From NCBI GenBank assembly GCA_017744495.1, contig JAGIBE010000133.1:6998-70997 (forward strand): a DNA stretch of 64,000 nt. Reading direction: 5' to 3'. The stretch comes from Caulobacter sp. (GTDB taxonomy: Bacteria > Pseudomonadota > Alphaproteobacteria > Caulobacterales > Caulobacteraceae). The notes beneath the pieces were generated by a model. The model worked only from the letters and a program-made list of their open reading frames with translations. It ran no database searches and was not told the DNA's origin. The translations under genes and the position numbers were made by a program. Below are positions 9,258-19,437 of this stretch, in pieces (within the stretch, counting starts at the first letter, position 1; each line of letters opens with the position of its first letter).

Positions 9258-10271
9258 ATGGGCAGCGGTAGCAACAACAGCACGACGCTGGACGATCTGG
9301 CGAAGCTGTCGGGCGTCTCCGCCTCGACCGTCTCGCGAGCCCTGAACGACCACCCGTCCATCAGCACCCGCACCAAGCAGCGCATCTGGGCGCTGGCCAA
9401 GGAGCATGACTATCCGTTCCGCCGCTACATGCCAGCGGGGCCGATCGGGTCGGAGGGCTCGATCGCCATCGTCACGCCGCGCACCCACGGCCGGCCGCTG
9501 CCGCTGTCGCACCCGTTCTTCCTGGAGCTGCTGGCCAGCATCGGCGAGGCGGCGCGCGACCGGGGCTGCGACTTCACGGTCAGCCACACCGCCCCGGCCA
9601 GCTTCGACGACCTGCAGACCGTCACCACCACCAGCCGCGCCAACGGCGTGATCTTTCTGGGCCAGAGCAACCTGCACGAGGCGTTCAACGCGTTGGCTGG
9701 GACCGACGCCCGGTTCGCCGTCTGGGGCGCCCAGCTGGCGGGCCAGAACTACTGCTCGATCGGCTCGGACAACGTGCTGGGCGGACGGCGGGCGACGCTG
9801 CACCTGGCGCGGCTGGGCCGCAAACGCATCGTCTTCCTGGGCGAGACCGAGCCCGAAGCTCTGCAGCGCAAGGCCGGCTATCTGGAGGCGTTGCGGGAGA
9901 GCGGCCTCGAAGCCGATCCGGCCCTGATCTCTCCCGTCGATTTCGAGCTGGAATCAGCCGAGGCCGCGGTCGGCGCCCTGGTACGCCGCAAGGTGGCCTT
10001 CGACGCCATCTTCGCCTCCAGCGACCTGATCGCCCTGGGCGCCATCCGCGCCCTGCGCCGGGCCGGCATGCGCGTGCCCGAGGACGTCTCGGTGGTCGGC
10101 TATGACGACATGCTGCTGAGCCGCCTGTCGACGCCGGCCCTCAGCACCATCAAGCAGGACACCTACAAGGCCGGCCGCCTGCTGGTGGCCCGCGTCCTGG
10201 ACGCCGACGCCGACCACCGGCCCGAGCGCCTGGCCACCGACCTGATCGTGCGGGAGAGCTGCGGAGGCTAG
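9258..10271 (+). CDS. LacI family transcriptional regulator
   Basis: N-terminal HTH TLDDLAKLSGVSASTVSRALNDHPSIS; periplasmic-binding-protein-like effector domain. Confidence 0.95.
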   Translation: MGSGSNNSTTLDDLAKLSGVSASTVSRALNDHPSISTRTKQRIWALAKEHDYPFRRYMPAGPIGSEGSIAIVTPRTHGRPLPLSHPFFLELLASIGEAARDRGCDFTVSHTAPASFDDLQTVTTTSRANGVIFLGQSNLHEAFNALAGTDARFAVWGAQLAGQNYCSIGSDNVLGGRRATLHLARLGRKRIVFLGETEPEALQRKAGYLEALRESGLEADPALISPVDFELESAEAAVGALVRRKVAFDAIFASSDLIALGAIRALRRAGMRVPEDVSVVGYDDMLLSRLSTPALSTIKQDTYKAGRLLVARVLDADADHRPERLATDLIVRESCGG

Positions 10272-10273
10272 GG

Positions 10274-11512
10274 CTACTTCCCCAGCAGCACCCCGATCGG
10301 CACAGCCTCGCCCATGGCCTTGTAGCCGGCCGGCGAGGGGTGCAACTGGTCGCCGGAGTCGTAGGCCGGAAGCAGCCGTTCGGGATGGGCCGGATCGCGG
10401 GTGACGGCGTCGAAGTCGATCACCGCGTCGAAGGCGCCCGAGGTCCGGATCCAGGCGTTGACCGCCTGGCGGTCGGCGTCGGCGTCCGCGTCGGAGCGAT
10501 AGACCTTGGTCCCGCCGCACGGCAGGATCGTCGCGCCGACGACGCGGATGCCCCGCTCGTGCGCCCGGGCGATCACCTGGCGGTAGCCGGCGATCAGGCC
10601 CGAAACCACCGCCGTGCGCTTCTCGGGCGTGACCGGGCCTTCGCGCGACAGGCCGCCGATGTCGTTGATCCCGATCAGCACGATCAGGGTACGCACGCCC
10701 GGCTGGCTCAGCACGTCGCGCTCCAGGCGCGAGAGGGCGTTGGGGCTGGTGTTGTCGGTCAGCAGGCGGTTGCCGCCGATGCCGGCGTTCAGCACCGCGA
10801 CGCCCCGCGTGCGCGGATCGGCCTGCAGGCGCTGAGCCAAGACGTCGGGCCAGCGCTCGTAGACATCCGTCCCCGCGCCCGTGCCGTCGGTGATCGAGTC
10901 GCCCAGGGTGACGATCGCCGCGCCCTTGGCCGTCGCCTCGACATCGACGCCCGCCAGCTGAGCCCACTGCAGCCAGGTGGCCGCGCCGGGCAGGTCCGGA
11001 GCCGACAGCTGGTCGCCGGCGGCGACATAGGCCGTGGTGCGGGCGGCGCGGTGGGCGGTGATCCGGGCGGGCGGCTGGGGCAGGCGCAGGCTGACGGCGA
11101 CGCGGGCCAAGCCCTGGGTCGGCAGGTCCACGGGATCGGACAGCCAAGTCGCGCCCGGCGGCACGGTCACGCCGGCCTGGCCGCCGTCGAAGGTGACCGC
11201 GCGGTCGGTCCCCGCCACGACCGCCGCACTGGCCGGGGTGGCCGAGAGGGCGACGTGGGCGCCGTCGATGCGCAGCGGCGTCGCGCCGAACTGGTTGGAC
11301 ACCCGCAGCCGCAGGCGCGGCCCGCCGGCCGTCAGCCGCGCCACCTGACGCAGGGTGACCTCGCCGGTCGGCGCGCCCGGCAGGGTCGCGCTCGCCTCGG
11401 ACGGCACGGAGGCCGTCGTCCACGAGCCGATCCAGCGCGACGCCGAGGCGGCGGGCCAGGCCGCTCCCACGCACAGCGCCAGAACCAGAAGACCCGAACC
11501 GAACCGACGCAT
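10274..11512 (-). CDS. SGNH/GDSL-type secreted hydrolase
   Basis: VTLGDSIT, GIGGNRLL, IGINDI and DQLHPS blocks; N-terminal signal peptide. Confidence 0.9.
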   Translation of the reverse strand: MRRFGSGLLVLALCVGAAWPAASASRWIGSWTTASVPSEASATLPGAPTGEVTLRQVARLTAGGPRLRLRVSNQFGATPLRIDGAHVALSATPASAAVVAGTDRAVTFDGGQAGVTVPPGATWLSDPVDLPTQGLARVAVSLRLPQPPARITAHRAARTTAYVAAGDQLSAPDLPGAATWLQWAQLAGVDVEATAKGAAIVTLGDSITDGTGAGTDVYERWPDVLAQRLQADPRTRGVAVLNAGIGGNRLLTDNTSPNALSRLERDVLSQPGVRTLIVLIGINDIGGLSREGPVTPEKRTAVVSGLIAGYRQVIARAHERGIRVVGATILPCGGTKVYRSDADADADRQAVNAWIRTSGAFDAVIDFDAVTRDPAHPERLLPAYDSGDQLHPSPAGYKAMGEAVPIGVLLGK

Positions 11513-11634
11513 CGCGTCCTCCCTGATATCTCATAAAATGGATTGACGTCACAGAATATGGAATTAGCGTCCCTGGCAAGATCGCGCTTTCCGGCCGTCG
11601 GCGCCGAAGATGGCGCGCAAAGAGGAAGCGCGCC

Positions 11635-14340
11635 ATGAACACCCCCACACGACGCGACGTGCTGGTGCAAACCGCCCTGGCCGGAGCCTTGGCGAGCATG
11701 ACGGGCAAGGCCCTGGCCGCCTCGCCCACCCAGGCCAAGAGCGCGCCTCTGCCCGCCACCGACATCCGCTGGATTGACGGTCCGGCGCCGGAGCTGAACG
11801 CCGGTCAGACCTGGGGCGTGCCGTGGCCGCAGGGGGCGTTCAAGCCCAAGCAGACCTTCCGCGCGCGAGACGCCGCCGGCGCCGAAGTGGCCCTGCAGAC
11901 CTGGCCCCTGGCCTACTGGCCCGACGGCTCGCTGAAATGGACCGGCCACGCGGCCCCGGCCGGCGCGCTGGGCCAGCGCCTGACCATCGAGCCCGGCAAG
12001 GCGACCGCGACCACCGGCGTCCGCGTAACCGAGACCCCCGCCGCGATCGAGGTCTCGACCGGCCCGGCGACCTGGCGCTTTCCCCGCGACGGCTCGGCCC
12101 TGATCGCCTGGGCGACGCGCGGCGACCGCGAGGTGCTGCGCAACGTCCGCCTGGTCCTCCAGACCCAGGACGCGCCCGAGATCGAGCAGACCCCGGTGGG
12201 CCGCAAGGCGTTCGAGAGCGTGCTCGACAAGGTCACGGTCGAGCAGTCCGGCCCTGTTCGCGCGGTGATCCGCGTCGAGGGCCGCCACAAGGGCGCGGAC
12301 CGGTCGTGGGCCCCGTTCATCGTCCGCTTCTACGCCTATGCCGGCGCGGACTCGCTGCGGATGCTGCACACCTTCATCTTCGACGGCGACGCCGCCAAGG
12401 ACTTCATCTGCGGCCTGGGCGTCACCGCCGACGTGCCGCTGAGCGACGCGGCCTACGATCGCCATGTCCGCTTCACCGGACAGGACGGCGGGCTATGGGC
12501 CGAGGCGGTCAAACCGCTGACGGGCCTGCGCCGCGATCCCGGCCAGGCGTTCCGCGACGCCCAGATCGCCGGACGCAAGGTCCCGCCGGTTGAGCAGATG
12601 GCCGCCCCGGTCCGCTCGGCCCTGCACCTGATCCCCGACTGGGGCGACTTCCTGCTGTCGCAGCCGACCGCCGACGGCTTCACCATCCGCAAGCGCACCG
12701 CGCCCGGCCATGCCTGGATCCCGTCCGACGGCGGCCCGCGCGCCAGCGGCGTGGCCTATGTGGGCGGCGCGGCCGGCGGGGCGGCGATCGGCCTGAGCAA
12801 CTTCTGGCGCGCCCCGCCCACGGCCCTCGAGATCCAGGGCGCGGCCGGTGAGACCGCCCGCCTGACCGCCTGGCTGTGGTCGCCCGACGCCCCGGTGATG
12901 GACACCCGTTTCTATCACGACGGGATGGGCATGGAGACGCACGCCCAGGAGACCGAAGGCCTCAACATCACCTACGAGGACTACGAAAAGAACTGGGGCT
13001 CGCCGACCGGCGTCGCGCGGACTTCGGAGCTGCGGTTGTGGGCGCTGGAGACCACCCCGGCCCGCGACCAGTTCCCGAAGATGGCCCAGCTGAACGACAA
13101 GCCGCCGCGCCTGATGGCGACGCCTGAGCGCATCCACGCCGCCGGGGTGCTGGGCGCCTGGAGCCTGGTGGACCGCAGCACCCCAGCCAAGGCCAGGATC
13201 GAGGACCGCCAGGACCAGCTGCTGAACTACTATCTGGGCCAGATCGAGCAGCGCCGCTGGTACGGCTTCTGGAACTACGGCGACGTCATGCACAGCTACG
13301 ATGTCGACCGCCACGTCTGGCGCTACGACATCGGCGGCTTCGCCTGGGACAACTCAGAGCTCTCGACCGACCTGTGGCTGTGGCTCAGCTACCTGCGCGG
13401 CGGCCGGGCCGACGTGTTCCGTATGGCCGAGGCCATGACCCGCCACACCGGCGAGGTCGACGTCTATCACCTGGGCCAGTACCGGGGCCTGGGCACGCGG
13501 CACGGGGTGCAGCACTGGGGCGACAGCTCCAAGCAGCCGCGGGTCAGCAACGCCATCTACCGCCGCATCTACTACTACCTGACCGCCGACGAGCGGGTGG
13601 GCGACCTGATGCGGGCCCTGACCGACGGCGACGAGGCCCTGACGCGCGTGAACATCGGCCGCAAGCTGGAGGACGGCGCCTGGCCTAAGGGCGAGATTCG
13701 CGCCTCGTTCGGCACCGACTGGAGCTCGCTGTGCGGCGCCTGGTTCACCGAGTGGGAGCGCACCGGCGACCCGCGCTGGCGCGACCGGATCGTGACCGGC
13801 ATGCGCTCGATCGCGGCCCTCTCCAAGCAGTGGTTCGCCGGCAGCGCCACCTACGACGTCAAGACCGGCAAGTTCTCCGGCGCGGGCGACCGCCTGGCGG
13901 TCTCGCACCTGAACGCCGCCTTCGGCGCGCCGGAGATCCATGTCGAGATGCTGGCCCTGATCCGCGAGCCCGCCTACGACAAGGCCTGGCTCGACTACTG
14001 CCGCTGGTACAACGCCCCGCGTGACGAGCAGATCGCCCACTTCGGCCAGCCGCTTGGCGGCAACGGCCTGCGCCAGGGGCATTCCCGCTTGACCGCCTAC
14101 GCCGCCTGGCGCCTGGGCGACAAGGCCCTGGCCGAGCGGGCCTGGAAGGAGTTCTTCGGCCGCGGCGTGGTCGAGGACCTGAACCTGTCGACCGCCACGA
14201 AACACTTCGCCGGTCCCGACGTGCTCAACCCCATCGACGAGGCCGCGGGGGTGACGACCAACGGCACGGCGCAGTGGGGCCTGGCGGCGATCATGAACCT
14301 GGCTCTGGTGGGGGATGCTCTACCGGCGAGTGCGGGATAG
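11635..14340 (+). CDS. Exo-rhamnogalacturonan lyase family (PcRGLX/YetA-like) secreted protein
   Basis: 901 aa; signal-like MNTPTRRDVLVQTALAGALA; IRWIDGPAPELNAGQTWGVPWPQGAFK and related blocks recalled from the PcRGLX/YetA family. Confidence 0.75.
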   Translation: MNTPTRRDVLVQTALAGALASMTGKALAASPTQAKSAPLPATDIRWIDGPAPELNAGQTWGVPWPQGAFKPKQTFRARDAAGAEVALQTWPLAYWPDGSLKWTGHAAPAGALGQRLTIEPGKATATTGVRVTETPAAIEVSTGPATWRFPRDGSALIAWATRGDREVLRNVRLVLQTQDAPEIEQTPVGRKAFESVLDKVTVEQSGPVRAVIRVEGRHKGADRSWAPFIVRFYAYAGADSLRMLHTFIFDGDAAKDFICGLGVTADVPLSDAAYDRHVRFTGQDGGLWAEAVKPLTGLRRDPGQAFRDAQIAGRKVPPVEQMAAPVRSALHLIPDWGDFLLSQPTADGFTIRKRTAPGHAWIPSDGGPRASGVAYVGGAAGGAAIGLSNFWRAPPTALEIQGAAGETARLTAWLWSPDAPVMDTRFYHDGMGMETHAQETEGLNITYEDYEKNWGSPTGVARTSELRLWALETTPARDQFPKMAQLNDKPPRLMATPERIHAAGVLGAWSLVDRSTPAKARIEDRQDQLLNYYLGQIEQRRWYGFWNYGDVMHSYDVDRHVWRYDIGGFAWDNSELSTDLWLWLSYLRGGRADVFRMAEAMTRHTGEVDVYHLGQYRGLGTRHGVQHWGDSSKQPRVSNAIYRRIYYYLTADERVGDLMRALTDGDEALTRVNIGRKLEDGAWPKGEIRASFGTDWSSLCGAWFTEWERTGDPRWRDRIVTGMRSIAALSKQWFAGSATYDVKTGKFSGAGDRLAVSHLNAAFGAPEIHVEMLALIREPAYDKAWLDYCRWYNAPRDEQIAHFGQPLGGNGLRQGHSRLTAYAAWRLGDKALAERAWKEFFGRGVVEDLNLSTATKHFAGPDVLNPIDEAAGVTTNGTAQWGLAAIMNLALVGDALPASAG

Positions 14341-14495
14341 GTATCAGCTGGGGACACGCCCTCGACACAGTTCCGAAACACTTCATCGTTTTCGCACAGC
14401 CCAGCTTATCGACATCGATACCGAGGGGTCATCCAGGAGCCATGGCGGCGCTCTAGCCAGGGACGGCACGCAGCACAGGCCGTCCCTGGAACACG

Positions 14496-17400
14496 ATGTC
14501 CCGCAAACTCCTCGCCTCGGCCGCCTTGGCCCCCCTGCTTCTTTGCGCCGGGAAGGCGGGCGCTGAAACCCAGGTCACCAGCAGTTCGCGCACCACGCCG
14601 ATCGCCACCTCGACCGCCGCCAGCGGGTCGGCGGACGATGTGAAGATCACCAGCGACGGCGCGATCACCCTGTCGAGCTCGGGCGCGATCGCCACGCTGG
14701 ACAGCGACAACACCCTGACCAACGCCGGTTCGTTGAGCAGCGTGGGGGTCGACGACTCGATCGGCATCCTGGTGCTGGGCGGCCATACCGGGACCGCGCT
14801 CAACAGCGCCACGATCAGCCTGACCGAGGACTACGACTACACCGACGACGACGATGACGGCGACTATGACGGCCCGTTCGCGAAGGGCTCGGGCCGCTAC
14901 GGCATCCGCATCACCGGTACCAACCCGTTCGTCGGCGCGATCACCAACGACTCGTCGGGCGCGATCACCATCGAGGGCAACCATTCGGCGGGCATCAGCC
15001 TGGAGACGGCCCTGACCGGCTCCCTGACCCACGCCGGTTCGATCAGCGTCACCGGCGACAACAGCTACGGCATCCACACCACGGGGACGATCAGCGGCAA
15101 TCTGAGCACCACCGGCTCGATCAGCGTGATCGGCGGCGGCAGCGTCGGCCTGGCCGTGGACGCCGACGTCGCCGGCCAGCTCGCGATCCAGGGCTCGATC
15201 TATTCGACCGGCTACCGCGTCACCAGCCGCTATTCCGATCCGGACGACGAGGCCCTGCTCGACGCCGACGACCTGCTGCAGGGCGGCGGGGGCGTGAAGG
15301 TCACCGCCAATGTCGCCGGCGGCGTGCTGCTGGACGTCCCGCCCACCGACACCTCCGACGACGAGGACGGCGACGGGGTCACCGACAGCAGCGAAGGCTC
15401 GGCGGCGATCACAGCCTATGGCTCGGCCCCGGCCCTGCTGATCGGCTCGGACGACCACGCCGTGACCCTGGGCGCGGTCGGGACCGGCGACGACGCCTAC
15501 GGCCTGATCATCCGGGGCTCGGTGACGGCGGCGGGCATCCACGACGGGATCAGCGCTACCGGCGTGCAGCTCGGCGGCGACGCCGGCCAGACGACCCTGA
15601 TCACCGGCGGGGTAAAGGTCAGCGGCTCGATCACGGCCAGCGCCTACGAGGGCGACGCCGTCGGCCTGAAGCTGAACGCCGGCGCCATCGCCGACACCCT
15701 GTGGAACACCGGCGCGATCAGCGCCTCGGTGACCGGCGACACGGCGGTCACGGCCAAGGCCGTCAGCATCGGCGCCGGCTCGTCCATGACCAGCATCACC
15801 AACGGCGGCTCGATCGTGGCCACCGTCGCCGGCGAAGGCGGCTCTTCCTACGCCATCATCGACGAGACCGGCGGGCTGAAGACGATCAACAACACCGGCA
15901 CAATCGCCGCCTATGTCTACGCCACCGACGACGAATACGACACCGACGACGACGACACCGACGCCTCCAACGAGGTGATCCACGGCGTGGCGACGGCCAT
16001 CGACCTGTCGAAGAACACCACCGGCGTGACCATCGTCCAGACCGGGGTCAACGACGGCGACGACGGCGACGATGGCGTGGCCGACACCGACACGGACGGC
16101 GACGGCGTGGACGACGCCGACGAGCCGATGATCCGCGGCCGCGTGATCCTGGGCTCGGGCGCCGACAACCTGTCGATCCTGAACGGCGGCCTGATCGGCG
16201 ACGTCTGGTTCGGCGACGGGGCCGACAAGCTGACCATCGACGGCACCGGCTACATGATCGGCGCCCTGCACGACAGCGACGGCCTGCTGGACATCAAGGT
16301 GGGCAACGGTTCGCTGGGCCTGACCAACACCGAGACGATCAAGGCCACCAGCCTGAGCCTGGGCGCCCAGAGCGTCATGGTCTTCACGGTCGATCCCATC
16401 GCCGGGACCCAGACCAAGCTGGTGGTCGACACCGCCACCCTCGAGACCGGCGCCCAGCTGGGCCTGAACTTCAAGAGCCTGCTGACGACGCCGACCACCT
16501 ATACGGTGATCCAGGCGAACAGCCTGACCGCCGGCACGATCGACCAGGATCTGCTGGGCCACGTGTCCTACATGTACGTCGCCAACGCCTACGCCTCGGG
16601 CAACGACGTCAATATCGACGTACGCCGACGCACTGCGGCCGAGGCGGACATGTCGCGCAGCCAGGCGGCGGCTTATGACGCGGTGTTCGCGGCTCTGTCG
16701 AACGATACCGACATCGCCGGCGCCTTCCTGAACCAGAGCACGCAGGACGGCTTCTACGGCGTTTACGACCAGATGCTGCCCAGCCAGGGCGAGGGCCTGT
16801 TCGCGGCCTTGCAGACCGTGCAGCAGCAGATCTCGGCGGCCACCGCCGTGCGGCCCGACGTCAACGACCGCTATGGACCCGACAGCGTCTGGGTCCACGA
16901 GATCAACGCCCTGGTCCGTCGCGAGGACGGCGACACCCAGGGGTCCGACACTCAGGCCCTGGGCATGGTCGTCGGCTACGAGGCGATGGGCGACGCCGGC
17001 GGGGCGCTGGGCGTCACCCTGGCGGCTGTCAGCCTGGAGGAGCACGACACCGTCGCCAAAGCGGGCGAGAAGACCACCGCCTCGATCCTGCAGGCCGGCC
17101 TCTACTGGCGGCGATCGGTCGGCGGCTGGCGCTTCAATCTCGGCGGGGGGGCGGGCTACAGCCGCTTCAACGGCGATCGAGCCCTGGTCACGGCCGACAT
17201 CGACGGCGACGGCACGGCCGACGTCAGCATCACCAACACCGCCGCCTGGAACGGCATAGTGGCCAACGCCTTCGCCGGCGTGGCCTACGAGGCTCGACTG
17301 GGCGACGTCTATCTGCGTCCCGAGGGCCGGTTGGATTATGTCTGGCTGTGGGAAGGCGAGCGCAAGGAGCACGGCGGGGGCGCCGGCTTCGACCTGACCG

Positions 17401-17726
17401 TCGCCTCGCGCAAGGCCGACAACCTCAGCGGCGACCTCGGCCTGGTGCTGGGCAAGCAGTACGGCAAGGACGTCTGGGTGCGGCCCGAACTGCGTATCGG
17501 CTATCGCAAGACCCTGGCCGGGGCCATGGGCGACACCATCGCCAGCTTCGCGGGCGGCTCGCCGTTCACCCTGGTCGCCTCCGACTACGATGACGGCGCG
17601 GTGACCCTGGGCTTCGCTCTGCGCGCCGGCTCGGCCCTGTCCTATGTCGCCCTCGAAGGCGGCGCGGAGGCCTCGCACAAGCAGACCAAGTACACCATGC
17701 GTCTGACCGGGAGGGCGATGTTCTAG
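14496..17726 (+). CDS. Autotransporter with repetitive beta-helix passenger and C-terminal beta-barrel domain
   Basis: Signal peptide; repeated G-S-I/T-G-x-I units; C-terminal autotransporter-like barrel ending TGRAMF. Confidence 0.85.
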   Translation: MSRKLLASAALAPLLLCAGKAGAETQVTSSSRTTPIATSTAASGSADDVKITSDGAITLSSSGAIATLDSDNTLTNAGSLSSVGVDDSIGILVLGGHTGTALNSATISLTEDYDYTDDDDDGDYDGPFAKGSGRYGIRITGTNPFVGAITNDSSGAITIEGNHSAGISLETALTGSLTHAGSISVTGDNSYGIHTTGTISGNLSTTGSISVIGGGSVGLAVDADVAGQLAIQGSIYSTGYRVTSRYSDPDDEALLDADDLLQGGGGVKVTANVAGGVLLDVPPTDTSDDEDGDGVTDSSEGSAAITAYGSAPALLIGSDDHAVTLGAVGTGDDAYGLIIRGSVTAAGIHDGISATGVQLGGDAGQTTLITGGVKVSGSITASAYEGDAVGLKLNAGAIADTLWNTGAISASVTGDTAVTAKAVSIGAGSSMTSITNGGSIVATVAGEGGSSYAIIDETGGLKTINNTGTIAAYVYATDDEYDTDDDDTDASNEVIHGVATAIDLSKNTTGVTIVQTGVNDGDDGDDGVADTDTDGDGVDDADEPMIRGRVILGSGADNLSILNGGLIGDVWFGDGADKLTIDGTGYMIGALHDSDGLLDIKVGNGSLGLTNTETIKATSLSLGAQSVMVFTVDPIAGTQTKLVVDTATLETGAQLGLNFKSLLTTPTTYTVIQANSLTAGTIDQDLLGHVSYMYVANAYASGNDVNIDVRRRTAAEADMSRSQAAAYDAVFAALSNDTDIAGAFLNQSTQDGFYGVYDQMLPSQGEGLFAALQTVQQQISAATAVRPDVNDRYGPDSVWVHEINALVRREDGDTQGSDTQALGMVVGYEAMGDAGGALGVTLAAVSLEEHDTVAKAGEKTTASILQAGLYWRRSVGGWRFNLGGGAGYSRFNGDRALVTADIDGDGTADVSITNTAAWNGIVANAFAGVAYEARLGDVYLRPEGRLDYVWLWEGERKEHGGGAGFDLTVASRKADNLSGDLGLVLGKQYGKDVWVRPELRIGYRKTLAGAMGDTIASFAGGSPFTLVASDYDDGAVTLGFALRAGSALSYVALEGGAEASHKQTKYTMRLTGRAMF

Positions 17727-17729
17727 GCC

Positions 17730-18455
17730 GTGGAAAAGCGCATCCTCATCCTCGACGGCGACCCGGTCGCCCGTCACGACATCGCCGGGCTCCTATCGGG
17801 CTACGGCTTGACGGCCTTGGGGGCCGGCACCGCCCGCGAGATGGAGCAGATCCTGCGCGAGACCCAGGTCAACCTGGTGATGCTGGACATGATGCTGCCC
17901 GACGCCTCGGGCCTGTCGATCTGTTCGCGCCTGCTCAGCCTGCCCTCCCCGCCCGCCATCATGGTGGTCTCCGACTCCGGCGAGGAGTGCGACGTGGTGG
18001 TGGGACTGGAACTGGGGGCCGACGACTATGTGGTCAAACCCTACCGCCCGCGCGAGCTGCTGGCCCGGGTCCGGGCGGTGCTGCGCCGTCACGACGACAG
18101 TCGGCCCGACGAGCCCACGCGCGACACCGCGCCCGTCTACAGCTTCGACGGCTGGCGGCTGAACGTCGCCACCCAGACCCTGCTGGACCCGCGCGGCGGC
18201 GCGGTGGCGCTGGCCACCGCCGAGTTCCTGGTGCTGTGGGCCCTGGTCGATCGGCCGGGCCAGGTGCTGACCCGCGAAGAACTGCGCCACGGCCCGCCCG
18301 ACGCCCATGCCCGTCCCGCCCCGCAGCAGGTCAACGTCGCCATCAGCCGGCTGCGCGGCAAGCTGGACCGGATCGACGGCGGCGCCCACCTGATCCGCAC
18401 GGTGCGCCACGTCGGCTACATCTTCGCGGCGCGGGTGGACCGGATGCAGGAGTAG
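17730..18455 (+). CDS. OmpR-family response regulator (GTG start)
   Basis: Receiver domain (LVMLDMMLPDASGL, DDYVVKPYRPRELLARVRAVLRR) plus winged helix ISRLRGKLD...IRTVRHVGYIF. Confidence 0.93.
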   Translation: MEKRILILDGDPVARHDIAGLLSGYGLTALGAGTAREMEQILRETQVNLVMLDMMLPDASGLSICSRLLSLPSPPAIMVVSDSGEECDVVVGLELGADDYVVKPYRPRELLARVRAVLRRHDDSRPDEPTRDTAPVYSFDGWRLNVATQTLLDPRGGAVALATAEFLVLWALVDRPGQVLTREELRHGPPDAHARPAPQQVNVAISRLRGKLDRIDGGAHLIRTVRHVGYIFAARVDRMQE

Positions 18456-18481
18456 GTGGGTCTATGGGTGTTCGCGCTCCC

Positions 18482-19414
18482 CTACCCCAAATCCAGCGAC
18501 CAGGTCTGGCTGATCAGATCCTTGCCGAATTGATGGTTCGGCGACTCGTCGACCAGGACGAAGCCGGCGCGCTGGTAGATGCGCCGGGCGGCGGTGAGCA
18601 CGCTGTTGGTCCACAGGTCCAGGCGCCGATAGCCCACCGCACGGGCGCGTTCGATGCAGGCGTCGACCAGCATGGCGCCCACGCCACGCCCCCGGGCATC
18701 GGGCTCGACATAGAGCAGCCGCAGCTTGCCTACCTCGGCCTCGTCGCCGCGCACCAAGAAGATCGAGCCCACCACCCGGCCATCCAGCTCGGCGATCCAC
18801 GCGGCTTCGCGCGCCGGATCGAAGATCTGGACGAAGTCGGCGAGGATGCGGGCGACCAGGGCTTCATAGTCTTGGTTCCAGCCATACTCCTGGGCGTAGA
18901 GCACCATCTGGCGATGGATGATCCAGCCCAGGTCACCGGGCCGTGGGTCACGCAACACGACCTCGGAAACCGGTCCGGCGTCGGGCGGCGCGTCGAACGC
19001 CCGGCGGATGGCGGTCGTGGCCGCCAGCAGGCTTTCGCGTCCGGACGCCGGCAACGACGCCAGCAGGTCGCCGACCGCGTCACGGGTGTTGCGCTCCAGG
19101 GCCGTGAACGTCTCGCGGCCGGTGGCGGTCAGGCGGATCGAGCGGCTGCGCCCGCCCCCGGGATGCGGCGCCGTCTCCACCAGCCCCCGCGCCTCGAAGC
19201 GCTTGAGGGTCCGGCTCAGTTGGGCCGGGTCCAGGTCGAGGGCGCGGGTGATCTCGGCCCCGCTCGGGTCGTCGCGATAGGCCAGCTCATACAGGATCCG
19301 CGCCTCGGTCAGCGAGAACGGGCTGTTGTCCAGGCGCGGGTTCAGCAGGCCCAGCTTGCGCGTGTAGAGCCGGTTGAACGCGCGCAGGGCGTCGATTTCC
19401 GTTTCCGGGATCAT
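18482..19414 (-). CDS. Bifunctional MarR-family HTH / GNAT N-acetyltransferase
   Basis: MarR wHTH in N-terminal half; GNAT motif LLYVEPDARGRGVGAMLVDACIERAR in C-terminal half. ATG at 19414 preferred over the TTG at 19450. Confidence 0.9.
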   Translation of the reverse strand: MIPETEIDALRAFNRLYTRKLGLLNPRLDNSPFSLTEARILYELAYRDDPSGAEITRALDLDPAQLSRTLKRFEARGLVETAPHPGGGRSRSIRLTATGRETFTALERNTRDAVGDLLASLPASGRESLLAATTAIRRAFDAPPDAGPVSEVVLRDPRPGDLGWIIHRQMVLYAQEYGWNQDYEALVARILADFVQIFDPAREAAWIAELDGRVVGSIFLVRGDEAEVGKLRLLYVEPDARGRGVGAMLVDACIERARAVGYRRLDLWTNSVLTAARRIYQRAGFVLVDESPNHQFGKDLISQTWSLDLG

Positions 19415-19437
19415 GGGATGGGGCTCCGCGACACGTA

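Noticed and set aside
14890-16000. Repeated GGCTCGATCAGCG-type segments considered as a DNA repeat array
   Set aside because: Explained by protein-level G-S-I-S/T repeats of the autotransporter passenger
17726-17730. Possible autotransporter/response-regulator fusion gene
   Set aside because: A clear TAG stop separates them; kept as two genes
14406-17777. 1123-aa minus-strand ORF
   Set aside because: Antisense to the autotransporter; its Gly/Val/Asp repeats mirror the passenger repeats
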